Source: CAZSDP01 sp964605665 (lineage in GTDB: Bacteria; Planctomycetota; UBA8108; UBA1146). Taken from it: a DNA stretch of 37,194 nucleotides. The notes under the pieces were generated by a model that saw nothing but the letters and a program-made list of their open reading frames with translations, was not told the origin of the DNA and searched no databases. The position numbers and the translations under genes were made by a program. This document shows, piece by piece, positions 1-8,096 of the stretch; within the stretch, counting starts at the first letter, position 1; every line of letters begins with the position of its first letter. The DNA lies in NCBI GenBank assembly GCA_964605665.1, contig CAZSDP010000033.1, forward strand, positions 1-37,194, in the 5' to 3' direction.

Positions 1-84
1 GTAACTCAGTCCGAAGTAACTCAGTCCGAAGTAACTCAGTCCGAAGTAACTCAGTCCGAAGTAACTCAGTGAAAGTAACTCAGT
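1..84. repeat. 15-bp tandem repeat at the window edge
   Basis: The unit GTAACTCAGTCCGAA is repeated exactly four times at 1-60. A shortened copy follows (GTAACTCAGT + GAAA, 61-74), then a final GTAACTCAGT at 75-84. The array touches the left end of the window, so its true length is unknown. No coding frame through it is convincing. Confidence 0.95.
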
Positions 85-521
85 GAGCGGCTGACCGAGT
101 GGTTCGAGAGGTGCTTGCTCCGCGACAGTCGAAATCTGCCCCTCTTCCCCTTGGTAGGGGGTGAAGGGCGTGACAAAAACGATGATCGGTCGTGCACTCT
201 GATCTGATGAATCGATCGACAGGAATCGATCGACTGGCTCTTGGGTCTCACCAGGTGGGAGACAATAGTGAAGACGGACGACGGTCCTGAATCCTTCGCG
301 GAAACTGGAAGAGTTTTAAAGGAAGGTCGATCGATTCAAGGAACACGAAGGGGAAGAGCGACAGATTCAGTTTAGGCGATCAGTTTTTTCGTTTCTGATG
401 CCGACAACATGGCAATCGAGTGTACCTTTCGCAAGATCTGACGATCAGCGAAGGGGAGTGCGGAGTTTTCCTCCAAGTCTTCGCACTCAAGCCGTAACAC
501 TAGAAAAGGTAAGGCCCGCCG
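85..521. other. Non-coding region upstream of the NTF2-like gene
   Basis: I see no gene in this 437-bp stretch. It holds three copies of the palindrome CGATCG (213-218, 227-232, 328-333), part of a window-wide excess of that hexamer. It must contain the promoter of the gene at 522, but I cannot point to a convincing -35/-10 pair. Confidence 0.6.
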
Positions 522-887
522 ATGAGCGATGAGAAAGCGATCAAGATTTGTGTCGAGAGCTATTACGAGAGTCTCTACACCTCAGATGCCGAAGGGGTAC
601 GCGAGGTGTTTCATGAGAACGCGATGATCGCGGGCTACCTGCCCGACGGTTTGGTACAGATGACGGTCGATCAATTCGCGGAATTCGTGGGGGCGCAGCA
701 GCCATCTCCGAGTGCCTCGAACGCCCCGAAGATGCTGGAAATCGTCTCCTGTGAGTACGCCGGAGCGACCGCGGCGGTGCTCCTACGCGAGTCCTACCTC
801 GGCATGGACTTCTTCGACACCTTTTCACTCTTGAAGGTCGACGATCGCTGGAAGATCTACAACAAACTCTTCCACGTTGAAGAGTAA
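522..887 (+). CDS. NTF2-like / SnoaL-type small protein (putative lumazine-binding fold)
   Basis: This 121-residue protein has the layout of the NTF2-like superfamily, closest to the family annotated as putative lumazine-binding. An N-terminal helix (residues 5-18, with IKICVESYYESLYTSD) is followed by a segment around VREVFHENAMIAGYL that lines the cone, and then alternating strands ending in FFDTFSLLKVDDRWKIYNKL. Such proteins are small cytoplasmic dimers that bind or turn over small hydrophobic ligands. No catalytic residues can be assigned, so the substrate is unknown. An AAAGG-type ribosome site lies about 12 bases before the ATG. It stands alone and converges with the sugar kinase at 957. 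The fold call is good; the function is open. Confidence 0.8.
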   Translation: MSDEKAIKICVESYYESLYTSDAEGVREVFHENAMIAGYLPDGLVQMTVDQFAEFVGAQQPSPSASNAPKMLEIVSCEYAGATAAVLLRESYLGMDFFDTFSLLKVDDRWKIYNKLFHVEE

Positions 888-956
888 TCGCGGCATGGGT
901 TACCGGTATCTGATCCTGAAAGCTCGCTCCTCTGTGCAGACCGGAAAGTTGTCGAG

Positions 957-1973
957 TTAGTGATCGAAGGTCTGTTCTCGCAGGGAGTGGGGGCGGGGGG
1001 TCGATCGATCGAAGAGGTCGAGTTCCGATCGCTTTGGCAGGCCGTCGATCGCTCCTGGCTTTTGGGCGACGGAGGCCCCCATGAGGGCGCCGCGCCACAT
1101 CATCTCTGAGGTGGATATCGCTGCGGTGGATGTCGCCGCGGTGGATATCGCTGCGGTCGATCGCTGTTCGAGGTGGGCATCGATGAAGCCGGCGATGAAG
1201 GCATCCCCGCAGCCGGTGGCATCCATCTCTTGCACCGACGGAGCTTCGATTGAGCCGCTTCCAGCGGGACCTTGCCAGATCAATCCTTGTTCGCCTCGGG
1301 TGATCACCACGGTCTTGGCACCGAGATCGATCAATCGCTGTAGCGCCCTCTCGAGGTCGGGTTCACCGGTGAGGCGAATCGCTTCTTCGTCGTTGGGGGT
1401 AAAGAGATCGACGTGGGGAAGCACCGCTTCGAGGTCGGGGAGTAAGTTCTCCCCAGGAATCACGATTACATCGAGAATCGTAAGCGCGCCTGCAGCTTGG
1501 GCTCGTGGGAACCAGCGGAGAAGGTCGTTTCGGTGCGGTCGTCGACTGAGCCCAAAGGCGTGAACAGAGAGCACCTCGACCTCTTCGAAGGAATCTTCGG
1601 GTAATGCTTCTGGCCATCCGCAATCGTTCGCTCCGGTGTCGGAGATAAAGCGACGATCCTCACCTTCGGTGTTGATCACGAACGTGGCGCCCGTTCGTTC
1701 ACCAGGCTTCACTTGAAAGAGATCGAGGCTGACTCCCTCTTCGGCGAGCGATCGGTACAGAAACTTTCCCAGATCGTCATTCCCGACCGCTCCACACAGT
1801 TGGACAGCACGACCGAGCCGAGCGAGACCGGTCGCCACATTCGCGGCGCAGCCACCGATATTGAGGGAGATCGATGGAGTTCTGGCAGATGCGCCTGCTC
1901 TGGGAAGTTCGGGAATCGCTTGGGCCACGAGGTCCGCGACCACCGCCCCCGCACAGATGACTTTGCCTGCCAT
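957..1973 (-). CDS. PfkB-family carbohydrate/nucleoside kinase
   Basis: The 338-residue protein is a ribokinase-type (PfkB) kinase that phosphorylates a sugar or nucleoside hydroxyl with ATP. The N-terminal GG motif region (SLNIGGCAANVATGLARLG, residues 36-54) forms the substrate site. The second signature, DATGCGDAFIAGF (251-263), carries the catalytic base D257 and the anion hole. The usual DTTGAGD has Cys instead of Ala at position 255. TPNDEEA (192-198) is the conserved mid-region motif. Residues 271-291 are a low-complexity Thr/Ala/Ile/Ser repeat encoded by a 15-bp DNA repeat, inserted after the signature helix. The ATG is preceded by GGAGGAGGG, a strong ribosome site. No sugar-pathway neighbour reveals the substrate. 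Confidence 0.92.
   Translation of the reverse strand: MAGKVICAGAVVADLVAQAIPELPRAGASARTPSISLNIGGCAANVATGLARLGRAVQLCGAVGNDDLGKFLYRSLAEEGVSLDLFQVKPGERTGATFVINTEGEDRRFISDTGANDCGWPEALPEDSFEEVEVLSVHAFGLSRRPHRNDLLRWFPRAQAAGALTILDVIVIPGENLLPDLEAVLPHVDLFTPNDEEAIRLTGEPDLERALQRLIDLGAKTVVITRGEQGLIWQGPAGSGSIEAPSVQEMDATGCGDAFIAGFIDAHLEQRSTAAISTAATSTAAISTSEMMWRGALMGASVAQKPGAIDGLPKRSELDLFDRSTPRPHSLREQTFDH
1111..1155. repeat. In-frame 15-bp minisatellite inside the PfkB gene
   Basis: Three 15-bp copies lie at 1111-1125, 1126-1140 and 1141-1155 (GTGGATATCGCTGCG, the middle copy with two changes). A diverged fourth follows at 1156-1170. On the reverse strand they encode a Thr-Ala-Ala-Ile-Ser type repeat. Because the unit is a multiple of three, copy-number change keeps the reading frame. 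Confidence 0.9.
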
Positions 1974-2408
1974 AGGCCCTCCTCCAACGCCGATGGCAAT
2001 CGACCCCGGGTGGGGGATTGCGGCCGAGCATTCTAACCAACTCTCGCGTGGATGCTGCGGCTTTGCCTGCTGATTTCAATTCCCCAATAGGAAATCCCCG
2101 ATAGTTGATCTCGAGGCGACTCCCAAGCATTGGAGGTGAGAGGCGCGATCTATCGAACTCCAATCCTCGATTCGGCTAGGATCCTCACTGAGTGACTTGC
2201 TCAACGGAAGCCTTTGGCCAGCGAAGGGTCTTGAGCATTTCAGCCCGTCTTGGGGGCGGGGATCGCCACCGAGCATTCGGACGATGGCGTTGTTCACACT
2301 GCCTTTGCCCCTGGAGTTTCGAGGTGGGTGATCCTTCTTTGCTCAGTACTTTGGTGGCGATATGAGGGTCACTTCTCGTATTGTTCACGAAGGAGCATGA
2401 TGGAGTTG

Positions 2409-2554
2409 GCGGCAGTCAGTGCGGCAGTCAGNNNNNNNNNNNNNNNNNNNNNNNNNNNNNNNNNNNNNNNNNNNNNNNNNNNNNNNNNNNNNNNNNNNNN
2501 NNNNNNNNNNNNNNNNNNNNNNNNNNNNNNNGCGGCAGTCAGTGCGGCAGTCAG
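2409..2554. repeat. 12-bp tandem repeat (GCGGCAGTCAGT) broken by an assembly gap
   Basis: Nearly two copies of GCGGCAGTCAGT precede the N run (2409-2431) and nearly two follow it (2532-2554). The same unit flanks both sides, so the gap almost certainly represents an array that the assembler could not resolve. The real copy number is unknown. Confidence 0.9.
2432..2531. other. Assembly gap (100 N)
   Basis: Exactly 100 undetermined bases, a conventional placeholder for a gap of unknown length, lie inside the 12-bp repeat. Confidence 0.99.
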
Positions 2555-2665
2555 AGTGTCGGTCGGACCGGCGGATCTCGATCTTCAGTGGTGATGATTC
2601 GGCTTGTCGGAGCGATCCACTCCTCGTTTGGATTCTCAGCAGAGTGAAATCGAAAGGAGTCATCG

Positions 2666-3226
2666 GTGCGATCAGAAACGGTACTTCGTGAAGCTAATTT
2701 CGATCCGCGGCTCAAGATTTATACCTATTGGAGTGGAGTATTTCTTCTGGTCGTGACGGTGATCGGTATTCCGCTACTTCCAATCTGGTTCTTAGGGTGG
2801 GGAGGATATGTCACCCGTCGCAACTTTGAAGCGCTCGGGTGTACTCTCACCGACCGGTCTTTGAAAGTGACGACAGGCTTTTGGTTCCGAGTTGAGAAGA
2901 GTATCCCTCTCGACAAGATCACCGATCTCGCTCTCCATGAAGGACCGATTCTCCGCTGGTTGGGGCTTTTGATGTTGAGAGTCGAAACCGCCGGTCAGAG
3001 TGGTCCTGGGTCTTTGGCAAACATGGTCGGATTGATGGATGCGCTCGAGTTTCGAGACGCAGTTCTCGAGCAGCGTGACCGGGTCACTCTCAATGAAGGG
3101 CAGGCGGCATCTGTAGCGAGTCAGGCTGGAGAATTAGCGAAGAGTTCCACTGACCACGAAGTTCTTCACGAGATCAGAGACTGCCTCAACCGCATCGAAG
3201 CACACCTCAGCGATCGGCAATCGTGA
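2666..3226 (+). CDS. Bacterial PH-domain (YdbS/YdbT-type, bPH2) membrane protein
   Basis: This 186-residue protein has one or two tightly spaced hydrophobic segments near the N-terminus (residues 20-48: YWSGVFLLVVTVIGIPLLPI and the following FLGWGGY). A bPH2-type domain follows, with YVTRRNFEALGCTLTDRSL (47-65) leading to RVEKSIPLDKITDLALHEG. The IPLDKI segment is characteristic of the bacterial PH (YdbS) family, which are inner-membrane proteins with a cytoplasmic PH-like fold and poorly known roles. The C-terminal 45 residues look like a soluble helix. It starts with GTG; AAAGGAG at 2653-2659 sits six bases upstream and decides the start. It is a single gene after the repeat gap. Confidence 0.85.
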   Translation: MRSETVLREANFDPRLKIYTYWSGVFLLVVTVIGIPLLPIWFLGWGGYVTRRNFEALGCTLTDRSLKVTTGFWFRVEKSIPLDKITDLALHEGPILRWLGLLMLRVETAGQSGPGSLANMVGLMDALEFRDAVLEQRDRVTLNEGQAASVASQAGELAKSSTDHEVLHEIRDCLNRIEAHLSDRQS

Positions 3227-3507
3227 GCGGTTGCTTGTTAGTTTGTGTGGACGATGCGCAATTGTGTTGTGTTGTTAGTCTCGACACTGGTCGGTTTCAG
3301 CCACTGTTTCTTGTTTTCTGTCCGCTATTTGGCCGCTAGAAATGCTCCAGCAGAAAATATTGCAGATAGTTGGTCACAAACTTCTAAATTTCCGGGTTAA
3401 GTAGAAAGGACCGGGAGATGCCCTCGGACCCGCCATCCGTATTTGCTCCTCTCGCGGTCAGGGCAGTTCGTATTTTTTTTGGCAATGACTTCCGAAGGGT
3501 GGCTCCT

Positions 3508-6500
3508 ATGGCTTCTCGTCGCGAGTTTCGCTGGGCGTTCCTTTACCTGATCACGTTTTTCATTCTTGGAAGCGAGCTTTCCGCTTTCGCTGACTCGAGC
3601 TCTCGCCCGAGCCCTTTGAAGGACCGCGGCTCTCTGGGCGACCATTCCAAGAATCTCGAAGAGCAGTTTGCCGAAGACCCCCAACTCGTGGTGCGGGTGC
3701 CGGGAAACGGCCAAGACCTCACGCGGCTAGAAGCGGTCTTCCAGAGATTTCTCTTTCCGGAGAACCAAAACGACATCGAGGTGCTCCGAGATGTCCGGAT
3801 CCTGAGGCAACTCTCTGACGGAGAGACGATTCTCGTCTTTCGCCTAAATTTTGAAGATCGAGCGACGTTGTCGAATCGAACTTCCCAAGCGATATCTCAC
3901 TTGGTGCAGCAAGAGATCGTGGTGTGGATCGAGCCAGTCTTGCGAGAGTTCTTTCTCTCTGCCACGCCCGCTAATGATCCCTTCTTCAACTCCAGTGGAT
4001 CTTGGGGACAGTCCTATCTCGATCTTTGGGGATTGCACACCATCGGTGCACCGGACGCATGGGATACTACCACCGGTGATGAAGAGTTGATCATCGCGAT
4101 CGTCGATTCAGGGATCGAATACACTCACCCCGACCTGCACTCGAACATTTGGGTCAACCCTGCGGAAGTCAGTGATGTGAATTCCGATGGGAAGATCGAC
4201 ACCGCGGACATCGACATCGACGGTGATGGCTTGATGAGTGCAACCGAGATCTCGGCCGTCGAAAATGGAATCGATGACGGTTTGGGAGGAAGAGCACCGA
4301 ATGGTTTGATCGACGATCTCTTTGGCTACGACTTCATCGACGGAGACAATGATCCCAGAGATTTCTACGGTCACGGAACCCATGTCGCTGGTACCATCGG
4401 CGCCACAGGAAACAATGGGATTGGCATCACGGGGATCAACTGGCGGTGCAAGATCCTCGCGGCAAATGGATTCGATGCTGTCGCGTCTGCGACAAGTCTT
4501 TCTCTCGCCGAATCGTTGATGTATGCCGCCGATGAGGGGGCGCGAGTCATCAACTGCAGTTGGGGTAGTTTGTCTGAATCGCAGTTGATTGAAGATGCGA
4601 TCGACTATGCCGCGGATGCGGGGGCGATCGTCGTTTTCGCCTCAGGAAACTTCGGGATCGACAGTCTCAATGTTTGGCCTAAGAACCAGCGCAGCTTCAC
4701 CATCAATGCCTCGAATCAACTCGATGAGTTTACGCTCTTTTCGAATTTCGGCATTCGAACCGATTGCGCTGCCCCCGGCGGAGGTTCAACTTCCGATCCG
4801 CTCACGGCACGCAATGTCCTTTCGACACTCGCGACGTTTTCTTTCTTTACCACGTCAACGTTCGCTCCCTATGTTGTTGCACCGGGTTATCTGCGCTTGG
4901 CCGGTACTTCGATGGCGGCTCCTCATGCCTCCGGTGCGCTCGGTTTGATTCTCGCTAATGATCCGACCCTCTCGATCGAAGAGATCCGCCAAGTTCTCCG
5001 GATCTCCGCTGCTGATAAAGGAGCGCCAGGGTGGGATCCTCAGTTCGGTTATGGGCGGATCGACGTGGCGAGCGCAATGACGATCGCTCAACCGAGTGAG
5101 TGCCGGATTCTCGCCCCTTACTCGGGGATCCGTCGCGATCAACTGTCGAATCCAGCAGCAGTTTCGATTGAAGGGGTTGCGCGGCATCTCGCCGACCCTG
5201 CGACCTCGTATCGGCTCGACTATCGTGAAGAAAATGGCACGACCTGGAATTCCATCGTTCCTTGGACGATGTCCTCAGTTGCCAGCGGTCCGCTGGGGAC
5301 TTGGGACACGACTGCGCTCGCACTTGGCCGGTACATCGTACGACTCCAAGTCGAAGACAGCCTCGGCCAAATCGTTGAAGATCGGATTCAGCTCTTGGTT
5401 CCGCGCCCTCCGATGCCGGGATGGCCTCTCACTTTCCAAAACGCCGGAAACAACTTTGGATCGCCGCGAGTCGCAGATCTCGATGGTGACGGAGTGAGCG
5501 AGATTGTCGCGATTTACGGATCGACCTTAGAGGTTCTCGATGCTGCGGGACAGCCGAAGCCTGGATTTCCGATTACCAGCTCGAGTGTTGGTGCTAACTC
5601 CCTCTATGGAACCCCCGCAATTGCAGATTTCGATCGGTCTTATCCGGGTCTTGAGGTGGTGATGATCCATCGACTGAGTGGTTCGTTGTATGAGGTCAAC
5701 GTGTTCCATGCTGATGGAACTCGACGTCTCGATCAAAACTGGCCAGTCCAGATCACCGGGGATTCGCAAAACGTCTTTATGCTGACCCCGATCATCGCCG
5801 ACCTCGATTTAGATGGAAATCTGGAGTTGATCGCGACAGTCCCCGACAGGTTGCGTATTCTCGATGAGTTCGGAAATGATCTGACACCTCCTTCTCTTGC
5901 TGCAGAAGACATGTCGGGGAGCAATACAGGTGCCGTGATGGCGGTGGGCGATGTCAGCGGCGATGGACTGCCAGACATCGTATTCGGTCGGCGGTACAGC
6001 GCGATCGATGATCACATCATCGCTTACGACTTCGCCGGAAATCAGGTGCTGGATGTCGACCTCACCAACCTACTCACTCCTCATGTCGCGGAGACGCCCG
6101 ATCGGTTCTCTCTGGCAGATTTGTGCTTGGTAAACCTCGATGGTGATGCGGCATTAGAAGTGGCAGCAGTGATCAGCAATGATGTGACGAGTGGTAATGG
6201 ATTTGCATTTCGTGATCATGAGATCATCGCTCTGAATGGAGATGGCACACTTGTTTCCGGGAATTGGCCAGTTCATGTCGATCCGATCGGATTCACTCAG
6301 CTCTTCCCAGGAATTCTCAGCTACATTCTCGCCGGAGATCTCGATTCTGACGGTCAAAATGAAGTGATCGCAGCCACACTCAATTCCGTGACAGTCTTGC
6401 GCAGCGATGGCAGTGACTTCGGAGCTTCCTTTGTCGGCGTGGAATTCGAGAGTCCGCCGATCGCCGGCGATTTGGATGGAGATGTCACCACCCAGGAGGT

Positions 6501-7770
6501 GATTGCCAGCGGCCTTTTCGGGTCAGTGTATGGGTTCGATCTCACCGGGGGCCAGGTGGATGGTTTTCCGCTGGGAATTCATGGGAACGATATTTTCTTG
6601 ACCGCAGCTCCTGCGCTCGGAGATATCGATGGCGATGGATTGCTGGAACTTGTGGTCAAAGAACCGTCGCTTTCATTCGGGAGTCCCGTTTCCCATTTGA
6701 CGGCCTACGATGTCGACGGATTGCCAGGTGCAGTGTGGCCTCAATTCCACAACACTCCCGATGGGCGTAATGCGGTTACGAGTTGCATTCCCCCCCACGA
6801 TGAATGCGATTTCGCGCTGCCTCTCAATCTCGGTTCGACGGTGGGCACTTTCAATTGTGCGACAACTGATGGAGACGCGAGTTGTGCCTTAACCACGACT
6901 TCCGCAGATGTTTGGTACATCTTCACTGCACCGTGTGCAGGAGTGCTGACCGTGGACAGTTGCGGAACGCACGATACCGGAGGCACCGATACTGGAAGTG
7001 ATTTGGTTCTTTCGCTCCATTCTGGTTGTCCTGGATCGATCTCCAATGAGATCGCCTGTAACGATGATTGGACGTTGGGGACTGCCAGCGCTGCCTGTTC
7101 CGGTACCGATCTCGGTTTCCCCGGAGATGCCGCCCTCACTTTGGTGATGACGGATGCCCAAGAAATCTTGATCCGAGTTTCGTATCCGGATGGTGCGATT
7201 GCGTCGGACTTCGTGCTCAATGTCGAGTTCGACTGTGACTGCAATGACATCTCCGATTTCGCCTGCAATGCGACTGGATTAGACATCGCACTGACCTGGA
7301 CCAATCAAGACCCCTACAGTGCGATCACGGTGTACCGAAATGGAATAACGATCGCGACCTTGGGCGCTGGTATCGAGTCATACCTGGATGTGGCGCCTCC
7401 TCCTGGTGAACATGCTTACAGTCTGCAAGGGGATTGTTCCGGTGCTCTCACTCACTTCACCACCGAAGTGTATTGCTCGACGAATCTCAATTTCCGTCGT
7501 GGAGATTGCAATGAAGATGGGAATGTGGACATCGGTGATGTCATCGCACTTCTGGCGTACTTGTTCCCGGCCGGTCCAACCTCACCCTTTGGGTGCGAAG
7601 ACGCTTGCGATGGCAATGACGATGGTTCTCTAGACATCGGGGATGCGATACGAGTGCTAGCTGCTCTTTTCGGAACACCCACTTCGCCTTTAAGCGCTCC
7701 GTATCCCGATTGTGGCATCGATCCGACGAGCGGAGCTCTCCAGTGTGACCAATACTCTCTCTGTCCCTAA
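3508..7770 (+). CDS. Secreted subtilisin-like (S8) serine protease with FG-GAP repeats and dockerin-like C-terminus
   Basis: The 1420-residue exported protease begins with a classical signal peptide (residues 1-28: a RREFR charged start, then a hydrophobic run ending before ADSS). After a propeptide-like region, the S8 domain shows the full triad: D200 in AIVDSGIEYTHPDL, H289 in GHGTHVAGT and S468 in LAGTSMAAPH. Residues about 630-1090 hold calcium-binding FG-GAP/VCBS repeats (for example VADLDGDGVSEIV), probably a beta-propeller. A Cys-containing domain and an Fn3-like domain follow. The last 90 residues are a dockerin-like double EF-hand (RRGDCNEDGNVDIGDV, then DGNDDGSLDIGDAI) and the Cys tail ending in CP. 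GAAGGG lies eight bases before the ATG at 3508. An upstream in-frame ATG at 3418 also has a good ribosome site (AAAGGA) and would add 30 residues; I prefer 3508 because of the signal peptide. A strong terminator follows. Confidence 0.93.
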   Translation: MASRREFRWAFLYLITFFILGSELSAFADSSSRPSPLKDRGSLGDHSKNLEEQFAEDPQLVVRVPGNGQDLTRLEAVFQRFLFPENQNDIEVLRDVRILRQLSDGETILVFRLNFEDRATLSNRTSQAISHLVQQEIVVWIEPVLREFFLSATPANDPFFNSSGSWGQSYLDLWGLHTIGAPDAWDTTTGDEELIIAIVDSGIEYTHPDLHSNIWVNPAEVSDVNSDGKIDTADIDIDGDGLMSATEISAVENGIDDGLGGRAPNGLIDDLFGYDFIDGDNDPRDFYGHGTHVAGTIGATGNNGIGITGINWRCKILAANGFDAVASATSLSLAESLMYAADEGARVINCSWGSLSESQLIEDAIDYAADAGAIVVFASGNFGIDSLNVWPKNQRSFTINASNQLDEFTLFSNFGIRTDCAAPGGGSTSDPLTARNVLSTLATFSFFTTSTFAPYVVAPGYLRLAGTSMAAPHASGALGLILANDPTLSIEEIRQVLRISAADKGAPGWDPQFGYGRIDVASAMTIAQPSECRILAPYSGIRRDQLSNPAAVSIEGVARHLADPATSYRLDYREENGTTWNSIVPWTMSSVASGPLGTWDTTALALGRYIVRLQVEDSLGQIVEDRIQLLVPRPPMPGWPLTFQNAGNNFGSPRVADLDGDGVSEIVAIYGSTLEVLDAAGQPKPGFPITSSSVGANSLYGTPAIADFDRSYPGLEVVMIHRLSGSLYEVNVFHADGTRRLDQNWPVQITGDSQNVFMLTPIIADLDLDGNLELIATVPDRLRILDEFGNDLTPPSLAAEDMSGSNTGAVMAVGDVSGDGLPDIVFGRRYSAIDDHIIAYDFAGNQVLDVDLTNLLTPHVAETPDRFSLADLCLVNLDGDAALEVAAVISNDVTSGNGFAFRDHEIIALNGDGTLVSGNWPVHVDPIGFTQLFPGILSYILAGDLDSDGQNEVIAATLNSVTVLRSDGSDFGASFVGVEFESPPIAGDLDGDVTTQEVIASGLFGSVYGFDLTGGQVDGFPLGIHGNDIFLTAAPALGDIDGDGLLELVVKEPSLSFGSPVSHLTAYDVDGLPGAVWPQFHNTPDGRNAVTSCIPPHDECDFALPLNLGSTVGTFNCATTDGDASCALTTTSADVWYIFTAPCAGVLTVDSCGTHDTGGTDTGSDLVLSLHSGCPGSISNEIACNDDWTLGTASAACSGTDLGFPGDAALTLVMTDAQEILIRVSYPDGAIASDFVLNVEFDCDCNDISDFACNATGLDIALTWTNQDPYSAITVYRNGITIATLGAGIESYLDVAPPPGEHAYSLQGDCSGALTHFTTEVYCSTNLNFRRGDCNEDGNVDIGDVIALLAYLFPAGPTSPFGCEDACDGNDDGSLDIGDAIRVLAALFGTPTSPLSAPYPDCGIDPTSGALQCDQYSLCP

Positions 7771-7790
7771 GAGAGTTGGCTCTATCCCGA

Positions 7791-7838
7791 CCCCCGATCT
7801 TCTCCATGGCCTCCTGAGCCACGGTGGAAGATCGGGGG
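7791..7838 (+). terminator. Long hairpin after the subtilase gene
   Basis: A perfect 12-bp stem (7791-7802 with 7827-7838, CCCCCGATCTTC) lies 20 bases after the stop codon and extends imperfectly inward. There is no clear T run after it, so it is either a weak intrinsic terminator or an RNA 3'-end stabiliser. Confidence 0.7.
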
Positions 7839-8096
7839 AGCCATAACGATTTCTACCGTGCGTTGCCCGACCTTCTTAGTTCTTGCCGAGGGGTTTCTTG
7901 CTCCGGTCAATTCCTTCTATTCAGAGCTTACCTCGCTGATCTCTTGCGATGGACACTGCGCGATTGGTGACCCTTTGGGGCTTCTAGGAGGCTGTCTGAG
8001 CATCCAGAATCGTGTAGAATCCAGAGCTTATCAACATGAGCGCGTAGTGATCGATCGATTCCAGCTATTGGTGTGGACGGGCAAAGGACTGAGCAT
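7839..8096. other. Leader region of the Clp-like gene
   Basis: No gene is supported here; an 80-codon open frame lacks protein-like features. It should carry the promoter for the AAA+ gene. AAAGGA at 8083-8088 is the best ribosome site and points to a TTG start at 8097. Confidence 0.45.

Larger units (their letters stand above)
1974..2665. other. Intergenic region between the PfkB and PH-domain genes
   Basis: No supported gene lies here. The short frames on either strand have no recognisable protein character, and those crossing the N gap cannot be judged. The region contains the divergent promoters for the PfkB gene (reverse) and the PH-domain gene (forward), plus a 12-bp tandem repeat interrupted by the scaffold gap. 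Confidence 0.6.

Noticed and set aside
1..84. CRISPR array at the left-edge repeats or at the 12-bp repeat
   Set aside because: Units are 12-15 bp, directly adjacent and without unique spacers.
541..1098. 185-codon reverse frame over the NTF2-like gene
   Set aside because: Arg/Ser/Pro-rich composition typical of a wrong-frame shadow; the forward protein has a recognisable fold.
2250..2691. Open frames crossing the N gap
   Set aside because: They consist of repeat-encoded residues and unknown bases; no start signal or domain.
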